Part shown: in pieces, positions 1 through 10,048 of the stretch
How the letters are laid out: each line of letters starts with the position of its first letter
Position numbering within the stretch: position 1 is the stretch's first letter
Assembly (NCBI RefSeq): GCF_029633865.1
Contig: NC_079214.1
Location: 17,867,637-17,931,636, forward strand
Direction: 5' to 3'
From: Lampris incognitus
Lineage: Eukaryota > Chordata > Actinopteri > Lampriformes > Lampridae
Length of the DNA: 64,000 nt
Notes under the pieces: model-generated
Told to the model about the DNA's origin: nothing
The model's database searches: none
The model's input: only the letters and a program-made list of their open reading frames with translations
Position numbers and translations under genes: made by a program

Positions 1-2940
1 AGGTAGACGCTACAGGGTTCCAATTAAACACAGGAAAACATACCTGAACAGGTATAAAAACTCTTTCATCCCTCTATCAGTGAATCTCCGAAACCCAGGA
101 CACGAGGAGGGTGTGAGTCGAGGGGCTGTGTTGCACGTATTCGAATGTACTTTATGTCTGTACTCGTCTGTGCGATGCACTTTATGTCTGTAACGTATGT
201 ATTTTTATATGGCGGCCTTTATGTCCAAGACAAATTTCCCCGGGGAAAAATGAAGTAATCTTGAATCGTATTTTGTAACACTCGACACCAGAACCAAATC
301 CAGCTTCAGCTGGACCCCCCCCCCCCCCCAACTCCTGTTCCTCATACCTGTGGTTTAGAGGAATGACTCTTACCTGTCCTTGGCACCCTGTGAATTGCTG
401 TGTGTTTGATGAAGACGTCAATGATGTCCTCCAGGGCTAGAGTGAAAGGCTCATAACAGACAAAGAAGACGAGTGCATAGCAGTGAGTGAGCGAGAGAGA
501 GAGAGAATCAGTGAGAGAGAGTGGAGGTTAGACTGCAGAGAAAGTGGTAAATATGAGAAATGGGGAAAGCCCCTTGTTGAGGTGAGGTGAACTAAGGGGC
601 ACTCGGGGACTTATACAATGCACCTGTCTTTATCATCATTTAACTCTTATTTGTTGGTCTTAGTAAACTGTCAGCAATTCTCTGCCGTCTTGCCCTTTAC
701 CTGTAAAATGCCATGGAAATGCTGACAGGCTGCCAAAGCGGAGTAGCCCAGAAAGAGCTGCTGCTGGCTTTTCTTTGATTTGTGCCGTACAGTGACAGCG
801 TTCGAATTACAGGTGCGCTTGCACGCACAACTACACACAACGTATCTCCGCATTTACATTCTACAGCCACCCCATTCTCTGCTATCTTGAAATATATATT
901 TAACATTGGTTTTCTACAACTGACTTTGCATACGATCATCGGCCCTCCGGATTAGTAGTGCGTACTTTCTGATTATTGTATATCCTGAATCACATTTCAT
1001 CTTTAAAAAGACAGTTAGCATGGTCCAGGAAAATCCACATAATAACAAGGTCTTTTCTTGCATTCACTGCCAAAACTGTGCATGACCTACAAGTTTGTGT
1101 AGAATTTTACTTCAGACGATGATAGTGTAAGTTAATTGCAGTTATCTCTCTGGTCCCCATCCCTCAGAAACTGATGACTTCCTACTTCTCTTTTTTACTC
1201 TTCACTGTAAACGGACTGCAGGAGATAATCCTGTCCTCAACAAGGAAATGTGATTGAACTGAAATGGTCACCGTGAAAACTGAATATGCTTATCAATTAA
1301 TCAATTGATTCATCATGATGAATCACAAAAATATGTTTGATTGTTGATGGGAAGAAGCCAATTCGTTTTTTTTCCCCTATTTGGCAATTTGGATTCTAAA
1401 TTGTCCGCGTCCTGGGGTGTGTTTATGTGTCCGGTTCAAATGTCCAGCCCATCTTCTGGTTCGTTTGGTTGGACCGTGTCTCTCGATCAAGTGACAGGGT
1501 TATGACAGTCAAACCTGGTACAACTCATAATTCTCGTGGCTCAAATTGTTTAAGCAACTACCGTTTTATAGTTTACCCCCAGCTTTCTTATGTGGTGGAG
1601 GAATGGCGTTTGGTGCAATATAACAAGGGTCATAATGCTTCGACCATCACAGGGAGGTATTTGGAAAGTCAATTTCACACTTCTTGCAACCGACAATATA
1701 CACAGTGAGTTGTTTTCATGCAGTAAAACCTACCTGTATTGGGACTGTGAGCCGGTATAAATAAAAAATACATTGATTTGCAATAACTGTTGCACTCAGA
1801 TCTGCCGTACGCTCGCCTTGACTTTGACCTGTTATGGAACAATTATCCCCGCCTGTTTCATTTCTTTGTTTTGCTCGGCACACTCCTCAATCACAGCCCC
1901 ATGGTGTGTATGCAAGTGACAGGGTTCTCATTAACTTTAATTACTGTGTGCCAATTCATCTGAGGGCAATGTCTTGTCCCAGCGCACCCCCACCCCGAGC
2001 TCCAACCCGGCCCCACCCCCGCTCCCCAACCACAGGCCCTGTCCTTCATCACCTGTGAAGGTCTAATCTTATCTGTGGCTGCTCCATGGCTCTTCATTAA
2101 TCACTCTCGCAGCCCAATCAGATGGCAAGCCGTGCTGGACGTGGCCTTGTCCGGCCATCCCTCATGAACTGTGGTCTGCTAGCTGGCTGGCAAGAGCATG
2201 CTGAAATATGGATCCCGTAGTCCGTCGCGACTGGCAGCTGTGGGTGCATTTCTGCAGAGGTGTCCTCTAAATTGGATAAAACGTGTGCCAGGTTACTCTG
2301 TGCCAGCTCTCCAGTGACCATGACAATCTAAACACCTGATAGTCAACATGTTCTTCTACTGCGGCAAAGCTGTTTCATCATCAGGAAAGATTCCCCGGGC
2401 TGGATTTGATTTACTGCAAAGTCATGACAAAACTGTTCTTGAGATTTGATAAGGCCACCGCAAAAGGCTCAGAATTAGATCTCGACTCATGGACACAGAT
2501 GACAACCACTTTCGACCGAAACAGAGACTCTCAGTTATTGTCGTTCTCTTCGCTGAGCTGTATATATGATGTGCAGTGATTGAGTGCCAAATTCAACAAT
2601 GTCATAAATGGAATATGTGGGTGGTGAAAGAGTTACGGGTCAAGGAGGAGGAGGCGGAGAAAGAGGTGAAAAATGGAATAGAAATAGTTTGTTCTGGTAG
2701 CAGCAGGATATAAATGACACAGAGATGAAACAAGTCAACCCTGGGTGCCCCCAGCTGTTCGCCAATCCATAGTAATCAGCGTGACTGTATTGAGCTCTGC
2801 ACTTCATGGACCCTTACCAATCAGCAACGAAAACAGAGATCTGCCATCCATTTTTCTTTGCTCACTGATGGAGGCGAGGAGCCACTACAGTGAACGCTAA
2901 GGATGAATGTTGAGTATTGGGGCGGGGGGGGGGACGAGTG
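1..2940. other. Non-coding stretch, no gene seen
   Basis: No frame looks coding. It holds a C-run at about 315-330, a GAGA-rich patch near 490-530, and a CCCC/CACCCC-rich patch at about 1975-2040. The short open frames lack coding character, splice context or recognisable motifs. Confidence 0.6.
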
Positions 2941-2953
2941 GGTTTGGGGGATG

Positions 2954-2955
<2 letters not shown>

Positions 2956-2984
<29 letters not shown>
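2956..2984. repeat. (GT)n microsatellite
   Basis: About 14 uninterrupted GT units, preceded by a G-rich patch at 2921-2950. Confidence 0.9.
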
Positions 2985-2987
<3 letters not shown>

Positions 2988-3458
2988 GGTGGTGTCATTG
3001 CTGCTGGCCGCTGCCATTTTTTTCTTGGCATTATAGCCATATTGTTGACGCAGATTTGGCCCGACATCATTTTTATGAGAAGAGTGGTCAAGATATCCCG
3101 CTCATGAGGTTAACCTTTCAACTCTGACCCCGTGATGATGACGCTAAGACAGACAGCATTCAGAGCACATGAATGCATGCCAACCCTTGACGTCAGTGTC
3201 ACAGGCGGCTCTGTAATATCTATTAGTATCTGGTCAAAAATAGATTTCATTAAGCCCCCTCTTTGACAAGCCCAGCGAAATTACTCGTGTTGGGATGCAC
3301 GGTATCTGCAATTTCAATCATTTAATTGCAGTGATACTTGGGTGAAAGGAAGCATTAAGAAATGTATTCTTCTGCTTGCATCACTTATCTCCTTATGGAT
3401 TACACAGACACACAGGTGCAAAGTATATGAGGACAAACAGGTAAATATTCACATCCCA

Positions 3459-3459
<1 letters not shown>

Positions 3460-3490
<31 letters not shown>
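3460..3490. repeat. (CA)n microsatellite
   Basis: About 15 uninterrupted CA units. The rest of 2985-4150 is non-coding with no recognised element. Confidence 0.9.
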
Positions 3491-3491
<1 letters not shown>

Positions 3492-4151
3492 CATCTGTTT
3501 TATATGCATCAACATTATACGATTGTCTGCTTGAAAGGCAGAGGAGCTGACATTGGTGTGCTCAAGTTTTCATAACCTTTGGATGCCTCCATCCTTGTCC
3601 TACAGAGAATCGGGGACAAAGCGCTGCCCTATTAGAGATGAATAATGAGCCTATTGGCAAGAGGGACGTTACTAATGTTATGTCTAAATATCTCAAATCT
3701 ATCCCCAATGATAATGTATTCTGCACCAGTGCCAAATGGCCTTATATTTGAAGAGGTGATTTCATTTCGGATATGACTGATAAAATGGGAAAACCAGAAA
3801 AGAGACGGGGGGGGAAGCCCCCCTTAATATGTAATGTCTGGCGGGTGTATAGACATCACAATAAGGGTTTAGTTTGTTTTCCTGTGATTGATGCTTTGCC
3901 TTTATGGCGCCATAGCTTTGTTTGTTTATGCTAATGGGCCCGATGACCTGTTGGTCCTCCATCTCGCAGGGAAATGGCAGCCGGTGCTGCAGGGAGCGGG
4001 CGGAGCCATTGATCTCTCTCCGATGCATCTTTCTCACAGCGCTCCTCCAGGATTAACACAGCGAGAACCAGAGTAAGACAAAGCAAATGCACGGAGTGGC
4101 CCATAAAGACTAGCACATACCTACATATTTGTTATATACAAAGGTCATAAG

Positions 4152-4157
4152 CCCCCC

Positions 4158-4188
<31 letters not shown>

Positions 4189-4189
4189 C
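4152..4189. repeat. C-run followed by (AC)n microsatellite
   Basis: Nine C residues lead directly into about 14 AC units. Confidence 0.9.
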
Positions 4190-4271
4190 ATTTCAACTCG
4201 AGACCATTCTGGCCATCATTGTTTGTTTGTTGATGTTCCAGTTCGTGCTGAAGAATTTAAAGAGATACTTT

Positions 4272-4636
4272 TGTAACCGGTTATTTTTTCGCCCGGTGCG
4301 GGATTCGATACGCGGTGTACTGCACCACAAGGCGACATCACTAACCGCTCGACTAAAGGGTCAGACCCATTAGCTGGGGGCTAACGTGTCTTATTAGTAG
4401 TTTACAGTCGTCACCCTCCCCGGAAGCGCGCCCTGTTATTTCCGCGCTCCGAAGGGACTTCTGAGGATCTGCACACTTCCGGATCCCACCGCTGCCACCA
4501 ATGTAACCGGTTATTTTCCTGCCCGGTGCGGGATTCGATACGAAGTGTACCGCACGAGAAGGCGACGTCACTAACCGCTCGGCTAAAGGGTCAGACCCGT
4601 TAGCTAGGGGCTAACGAGTCTCATTAGTAGTTTACA
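4272..4636 (-). mobile_element. Miniature LTR retrotransposon (TRIM-like), family 1
   Basis: Two direct 135-bp repeats (4272-4406 and 4502-4636) flank a 95-bp interior. Read on the minus strand each begins TGTAAACTAC and ends GGTTACA, as LTRs do. By eye they differ at 14 of 135 positions (about 90% identity). One base past the 5' LTR lies an 18-base primer-binding site matching tRNA-Leu. Next to the 3' LTR is a purine-rich GGGGAGGGTGACGAC. The insertion is bounded by a 4-bp duplication CTTT (4268-4271 and 4637-4640), typical of Ty3/gypsy integration. There is no coding capacity. Each LTR also holds a perfect pol III A-box match TAGYCGAGCGG (minus strand, 4575-4585 and 4345-4355) and a B-box-like TATCGAATCC (4531-4540 and 4301-4310). 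Confidence 0.75.
4483..4500 (-). other. Primer-binding site complementary to tRNA-Leu 3' end
   Basis: The minus strand reads TGGTGGCAGCGGTGGGAT. This is the exact complement of the 3' end, with CCA, of vertebrate tRNA-Leu(AAG) as I recall it (…ATCCCACCGCTGCCA-CCA), 18 of 18. It sits one base inside the 5' LTR, where a retroelement primer site is expected. Confidence 0.75.
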
Positions 4637-4833
4637 CTTTTAACACGGGTGGTTTGAATTACAACCGAAGGGTAGGTGTGGTTTTATGTCTCATAGGTAT
4701 TGGCTACTGAAACTCAGGGCGGTCGTGTGGGTGTGACCGGATGGGCTAAACCGCTTGCCGTAGAAAAAACGAGAAATCACTGGCGACAGCCCCCTTCCTG
4801 CTCTGTCGTCACTTTACAAATATAGAAATCAAA

Positions 4834-5202
4834 ATGGCGAGCGGCGAGACCACCGACAGCAGCTTTGAGGATGTGGAAGTGGAAGACGACTCCTCTTTCT
4901 CAGTGGAAGCTGACTACTCACCTCACGAATACGTTGCTCAGCCAATACAGCCGTATTCCTCCGAGCCGAAAGGGGGCGTCTCCGCTTTTACAGCGTCCTG
5001 CTACGGACACGCTTTCTATGCTAATGAGGAGTTACCAACCGGAAATCAGTTGCTTGGCCGCCGATATCTCTCGTCTAGCCATACATGTGATTTTAGGGCT
5101 ACCGTCTGTCTCGTCGATCACATCCACACTCCTTACGTCGATCAACAACAGGAAAAGTCGGATTTGGATGCAAGTATCTCTTTAACCAAAATTCCATTAT
5201 AA
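4834..5202 (+). pseudogene. Transposon-associated ORF, N-terminal fragment
   Basis: The ATG sits in a good context (AAAATGGCG) and begins MASGETTDSSFEDVEVEDDS, an acidic, Ser-rich leader followed by QPIQPYSSEP at about residues 37-46. An acidic leader plus an I-x-PY-x-x-EP motif recalls the N-terminus of a multicopy fish protein group often labelled P2X7-like; this is from memory and weak. After about residue 50 the sequence loses protein-like character, and the last codons lie beyond the transposon end at 5185. It therefore looks like a truncated first exon left in an internally deleted TTAA element rather than a working gene. Confidence 0.35.
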
Positions 5203-5750
5203 TAAAATGAAAAGTGAGGGGATTAACCAGTATGTAAAGAAACCATTTTTATCCCCTCCAGATCTGGATTGCTGCTTTACAGTGGATATGCAGTTGCAAG
5301 TTACGATAAATTGAAACACTAAAAACCCCTTTTGGGGCAACTAGTTCAAGTGAGTGTATGTCAGGGAACCCATTCTTAAAATCACACTGGCACGGCTGGT
5401 GAAAGGAGACGCTTATGCACGTGCCACATATGTATGAGCCATTCGTCTCATCTCGTTCCTATTTCCATTAATCCTTATCCCAAGCTAAGTATTTGTATTT
5501 TTATGGAGCTGACTATTTTTGCAGTGAAGGGGATGTGGTTATCCTACGTTTTGAAGAAGGGGACCCTGCGTCTGGCGAGTTTTGGGGGTCAAACCAAACC
5601 TTCAGCGCTGCCAGTGGAGGAAGCAACAGAGATATTCTCTCCACTACCTCACAACTGCTGTGAATGTGCAAGGTGCATAAATCATATCTCTGTTCACCGG
5701 ACCTGAATAATTGAGGAAGACTAGAGTACAATGGTGGAAAGAGAAAGCAC

Positions 5751-5753
<3 letters not shown>

Positions 5754-5829
<76 letters not shown>
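5754..5829. repeat. (TA)n microsatellite, 76 bp
   Basis: About 38 uninterrupted TA units. It abuts the 3' tail of the SINE that follows, suggesting it grew from or next to the insertion point. It produces spurious Tyr-Ile frames on both strands. Confidence 0.95.
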
Positions 5830-5831
<2 letters not shown>

Positions 5832-6206
5832 TCCCATCCATCCATTCCATTCATTATCCAAACCGCTTATCCTGTTCTCAGGGTCGCGGGGATGCTGGAG
5901 CCTATCCCAGCAGTCATTGGGCGGCAGGCGGGGAGACACCCTGGACAGGCCACCAAGCCATCACACAGGGCCGAGGTACACACACACACACATTCACACC
6001 TAGGGACAATTTAGTACGGCTGATTCACCTGATCTGCATATGTTTGGACTGTGGGAGGAAACCGGAGCACCTGGAGGAAACCCACGCAGACGGGGGAGAA
6101 CATGCAAACTCCACACAGAGGACGACCCCCAAGGTTGATTACCCCAGCACTCAAACCCATGACCTTCTTGCTGTGAGGCGACCGCACTAACCACTGCGCC
6201 ACTTGC
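5830..6206 (-). mobile_element. tRNA-headed SINE with (ATGG)n tail, near full length
   Basis: Read on the minus strand it starts with a tRNA-like head (GCGCAGTGGTTAGTGCGGTC, then an accountable B-box region GGTTTGAGT) and continues through a conserved body with GGAGTTTGCATGTTCTCC. It ends GATAGGCTCCAGCATCC, AAGCGGTTTGGATAATG and ATGG units. The layout resembles Mermaid/V-SINE-type fish elements; family naming is tentative. The tail lies against the (TA)n array. Confidence 0.8.
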
Positions 6207-6302
6207 GGCATAGGGTGTCTCCCCGCCTGCCGCCCTATGACTGCTGGGATAGGCTCCAGCATCCCACGACCCTGAGAGCAGGACAAGTGGTTTGGATAAT
6301 GG
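6207..6302 (+). mobile_element. SINE 3'-tail fragment
   Basis: Contains GGGTGTCTCCCCGCCTGCCG through TTTGGATAATGG, the last ~95 bases of the same SINE family, in the opposite orientation and head-to-head with the preceding copy. Confidence 0.75.
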
Positions 6303-6838
6303 AAAAAATATACATCGTGAAGATAATTTTGGAAAAATGTAGTATAATAATTGAGCAATGGCAGCTTTTTACGGGGTAGATTTCAAATGGTAATTTTTTC
6401 CCACCTCATTAAGTAAATAATTTGTAAAATTTCCCACCAGACAGAACAAAATATTAATATATGAGATATCAAATGCAGTGGGGGTGTCTGTGTACACTAC
6501 AGTGATAATGCCCAATTACCTTAAATTTCTCAATTGACTGTTGTCAAACAACTGCATGAAAATAGATACCTGTCTAAAGTACCACAATTTTGTTCCAGTA
6601 TCTGCGGTCATGATGGTTCATTACGCTCCAGTCTGTAGGAGGTGAACTCTTCCTCATTCAGTCCACAGAAAGCAGCGTGGTTGCTAACTGTAGATTCTCT
6701 TGGACCACTGAAGATGACTATCTGTTAATGTAACACTGTATATCAACTAACTGAGTAGAAATATTTCAGTACTGAAACTAATTAGATTATGGGAAATTGA
6801 TTATTTTTTTAAATATAACGGGAAACGTTTTCATATTC

Positions 6839-6973
6839 GGCCCTATGATGGCCTGGCGGCTTGTCCAGGGTGTCTCCCCGCTTGCCACCCAGTGACTGCT
6901 GGGATAGGCTCCAGCATCCCCATGACCCTGAGAGCAGGATAAGCGGTTTGGATAATGGATGGATGGACGGACA
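6839..6973 (+). mobile_element. 5'-truncated SINE with perfect target-site duplication
   Basis: The 3' ~135 bases of the (ATGG)-tailed SINE, flanked by an exact 11-bp direct repeat TTTTCATATTC (6828-6838 and 6974-6984). The duplication shows LINE-machinery retroposition with 5' truncation. Confidence 0.85.
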
Positions 6974-6984
6974 TTTTCATATTC

Positions 6985-8580
6985 TTCATAAGAAATAATC
7001 ACGACAGCTGGGAGATCATTCTTTGCATTAAAAAAAGAATATACAATTGTTTACTTAACAAACACTGACATACATTCGTATACAGCGAAACACGTCTTAA
7101 TGCTTCACTGTATATGAAGATGTAAATAACGCCACAATGTGCACAACTCCTGGCGTCGTCGTGGCTACGAGTCATATTTCATACGACTCCCCGACACATC
7201 TTGAAAGTCTCGAATCTAATGAGTCAGAGAAAAATAACACTAGTCTAAACTAGGCTAGAAAGGCGGTTTCTAATTGAATGAATAAGGTGCTGGACTGTCT
7301 CTGCCTGACCCTGGAGGGATGAATCCACATCCGCTAGTCAGAAGGAAAATGACCAGGTTCACAAGTCAACAACTTACCACGGGCTATTTTTCTTTGAGAT
7401 CATGCCCTTTCGCTTTTTCTTTTCATATTCACGAATGCAACATAAGGAGGGCAAGGGTGAGGGAAGGCATGCTCACAAAACCATACCTCAGGGTTGATTA
7501 TTGCATGGTAAAAAGCCTTTGAGCAAGAGCATTTTGAGTCTCTGCCACCTACTCTCCCACTCGGGCATTATATTTTTTGAAATGTCAGTCGCTAAGGGCC
7601 ACAATTCTCCCCTTTTCCTTTCCAACAGTAAGTAAATAGATCTGACCGGGAGTTTTTGTTCATGCACCCCAGGAGAAAGACTCGGGTGCTCAGCAGTAAC
7701 ACCTCTCACTGCAACCTGCCTCCACCGTATTGATCAGTACAGCTATTGGCGTTAGCCCTGTGAATAAAATGCTGCGATATTGAGCTCCACACCCCCACCG
7801 GGAAACTGAATGGAGAGACAAAACCTTCTGCATGCTCTCTGTGCACCGTTCAAACCTGTGCTCTGGTGTGGTCACCCCCTTACAGAGAGGAAGAGAAGGA
7901 CCCGAAAGGTCACGGCGCAGACTGCCGATTTCCAAAATGTACATGCCTGGTTTTCTACCTACCACCCATCTGATAAACTCTCAGCATTAGACCAGCAGGA
8001 GACGGGTTATTGAAGTGATTTATAAAATCAAGGGCGGGTAAACCGTGTTGTGTTCTGGCTCTTCGCGTAGTTTTGTTGACCTCAAACAGAGGAGGAGGCT
8101 TGACGTGTGCATATGCATATGTTCCCTCACTGAAAGCAACAATGCTCTTGACATTTGAAATAATTGGAACATGAAAAAGACGATGTTTATACAGATTCAG
8201 AATACAGAATGTGCAATGTTAAGTATCCACATTGTTGGAACAAGCATTTTTTTTTTTTGTCGTTGTTGTGATTTATAATGGTGTATGATGAGGACTAAGA
8301 ACACCCCTCGTCATACACATCCATTTTCCAAACTCAGACCACTTCAAACTTCCTAGAAAAAAAAAAGAAGATTGCTTTTGTAATCTTAATAATAGTTGCA
8401 AATAATTACACGTAGGGAATTCATTCAGTGTATCTTTTAACATTAAAACAGGCACTAGCCTTTTGGTCCACCGGTATCTCTTGTCTGTCACTGCCATAAT
8501 GGACTGCTTTGCTTCATTTCATCTTGTTTTCCCTGAGCCTCAAAGTGACTTTAGGTAGTCAAGTGATTTCCCATATATCA
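6985..8580. other. Non-coding stretch downstream of insyn1
   Basis: No coding frame, RNA gene or recognised repeat seen. AT-rich with short homopolymers (for example A-runs near 8358 and a T-run near 8250). Confidence 0.5.
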
Positions 8581-8606
8581 TTTATTTATTCAGTAATTAA
8601 TTTATT
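8581..8606 (-). promoter_or_regulatory. insyn1: Candidate poly(A) signals for insyn1
   Basis: Two AATAAA hexamers occur on the minus strand, at 8606-8601 and within AATAAATAAA at 8590-8581, about 85-110 bases past the insyn1 stop. They would give a short 3' UTR. Position and strand fit; use is inferred, and further AT-rich signals lie downstream. Confidence 0.45.
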
Positions 8607-8690
8607 TGTGTATTAATCTATGATCTATGAATTTAATATTAAATAGTACACAGTCCTGTTCATGTGTTCTGTGGTAAGGTTGGGGTTATC

Positions 8691-9503
8691 TCAGTGGTTC
8701 TTTGTTTTCTGTTTGGTTGGAATATAGGGCAGTACAGTTTGGGTGCTCTTGTCTGAGACAGTTTGTGTGCTGCTGTTTCGTAGCAGTTTTTTGCGGCAGC
8801 CCGGGTTTAAGAGACCTTTCCTGGGTAGTGTGTGAGCTCCTGATGTCCCCCGCACTGGCGAAGGGGCAAATGAAGGGTCCAGACAGTTATGGAGGAGCGA
8901 GTGCTCAGAAGAAGAGCGTTTGGGGGGTAAAGAGCTGGCCAGGTGACTTGTCTCACTATCACTGTCCGGTGTCGCACAACCACTTTTCTCCTCCTCCTCC
9001 ATTTCCCCTCGCTCCTCCTCCTCCTCATCGTCATCACAGCACAACGCGTGATACAGAATTTTGTCACTGAATCGAACCCTCTCTCTCGTGCCGGATGTGC
9101 GGGACGTCTTGTGGCTGTGCGTGGAGCTGCTGGCCTCCTCGCTGGATGAGTCCGGGGTAATGATGCGGGGCCCGTTGGGAATCGGAAGCCCCCCATTCAT
9201 CTGAGAGTAGGCTGAGGCAGTGGAGGGGGGTGGGGTGGGGGTCTGGGTCTGGGTGGGGATAGTCCCGCGTCCCAGCTCCCCCAGCTGCTCACCAGGCCGG
9301 CGGGCTGACGTACCGGAGGCCTCAAGATAGCTGCAGAACTCCCAGCTGTCTGAGAGCACATCAGGGTTGAGGAAGTCCAGCCTGAAGGCCTCTCCCAGGC
9401 CTCGCTCACTGCTGGACGTGCTGCTGGCTGTGGCCACCGTCCAGTCATCTGGCTCCAGGTCAAAGTCAAAGTCTGACGTTAGCTTGTCAATCTGACCCAC
9501 CAC
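8691..9503 (-). CDS. insyn1: insyn1 terminal coding exon (inhibitory synaptic factor 1)
   Basis: The exon encodes 270 residues to a TGA stop and matches the vertebrate INSYN1 (C15orf59) family as I remember it. Matching blocks are DKLTSDFDFDLEPDDW (about residues 6-21), the DSWEFCSYLE block (52-61), MNGGLPIPNGPRIITPDSSS (102-120), TRERVRFSDKILYHALCC (139-156) followed by an acidic run (157-172), and the C-terminal RNSSTQTVSDKSTQTVLPY (242-260). The family protein acts at inhibitory (GABAergic/glycinergic) postsynapses, where it associates with gephyrin and the dystrophin-dystroglycan complex; this is known of the family, not seen here. The exon opens with Val-Val-Gly-Gln in phase 0 right after a splice acceptor, so the apparent GTG start is not a real start. 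The roughly 50 N-terminal residues (a helical MKMVIGQLEGIL-like segment in mammals) must come from an upstream exon that I could not find. The reading frame is intact. Confidence 0.92.
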   Translation of the reverse strand: MVGQIDKLTSDFDFDLEPDDWTVATASSTSSSERGLGEAFRLDFLNPDVLSDSWEFCSYLEASGTSARRPGEQLGELGRGTIPTQTQTPTPPPSTASAYSQMNGGLPIPNGPRIITPDSSSEEASSSTHSHKTSRTSGTRERVRFSDKILYHALCCDDDEEEEERGEMEEEEKSGCATPDSDSETSHLASSLPPKRSSSEHSLLHNCLDPSFAPSPVRGTSGAHTLPRKGLLNPGCRKKLLRNSSTQTVSDKSTQTVLPYIPTKQKTKNH

Positions 9504-9535
9504 CTGCCATGAAAAAGGGAGAGCAGAGAGAGTAG
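9504..9535 (-). other. insyn1: 3' splice site of the insyn1 terminal exon
   Basis: Reading the minus strand, a pyrimidine-rich run (CTCTCTGCTCTCCCTTTTTC) is followed by ATGGCAG, and the exon begins with GTGGTGGGTCAG. The AG is at 9505-9504. The junction falls at the same place as the conserved VVSQIDKL/VVGQIDKL segment of the family, which supports the exon boundary. The intron runs toward higher coordinates. Confidence 0.8.
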
Positions 9536-9639
9536 CTTTTCATCATTCAAGTTCGAGAGAGATAAGTCAGAGGAGCCCATTCTTACCCCTTCATGTATTA
9601 AGGCTCTTGCCGAAGCCTCAACATGGGACGTGCAAGTTA

Positions 9640-9780
9640 CGAATTTTACATACCCACTTAACCTTACACTGAACTTAACCATTACCGAATCTCATTGCTA
9701 AACTTAACCACGACCCAACCTTAACTGGGTCACAAACCAAACACCAACCCAAACACAACCCAAACTTAACTCCTACCTGA
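9640..9780. repeat. Degenerate CTTAACC-type simple repeat
   Basis: Loose repeats of ACTTAACC/ACCCAAAC-like units on the plus strand within the presumed insyn1 intron. Too diverged to define a clean unit. Confidence 0.4.
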
Positions 9781-10048
9781 GCTATATGCTGCTTTAGGCC
9801 AATCCATCACTGGAGAAAAATTGTCATAAAAAATTAATCCAACACTGCCAAACGAGATTTAACATGGTAGTATATGGAGCATCTCTATGCAGATAATGGA
9901 AGGTACCTTGTGCGTCCTATTGACACTTGCAAAAGTATCAATATATGATGCTGTGGGAGGAAAATGCATCGGTGAGACCACAAATAGGTCACTAAGTATT
10001 TCAAAGCCATTTATTATGGTTGTTTTATAATTCTTACTTCACAGAATG

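Larger units (their letters stand above)
4257..5185 (+). mobile_element. TTAA-flanked DNA transposon remnant with 14-bp terminal inverted repeats
   Basis: The left end reads TTAAAGAGATACTT (4257-4270) and the right end AAGTATCTCTTTAA (5172-5185), a perfect inverted repeat with TTAA at both outer ends. TTAA targets are typical of piggyBac and Kolobok transposons; the CCC start of piggyBac is absent, so Kolobok-like is slightly favoured, but the superfamily is not settled. The element contains an ORF start at 4834, and a miniature LTR element interrupts it 15 bp from its left end. Without that insert it would be about 560 bp, so it is an internally deleted, non-autonomous copy. Confidence 0.6.

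Noticed and set aside
3400..3500. CRISPR-like or satellite repeats
   Set aside because: Only simple dinucleotide tracts; no spaced direct repeats anywhere in the window.
5711..6190. 159-residue open frame with a long Tyr-Ile repeat
   Set aside because: Frame created by the (TA)n microsatellite and the adjoining SINE; similar frames occur on both strands.
8702..9196. Other long open frames overlapping insyn1 (122 residues plus, 129 residues minus)
   Set aside because: Shadows of the real insyn1 frame in GC-rich coding sequence, with no independent motifs.
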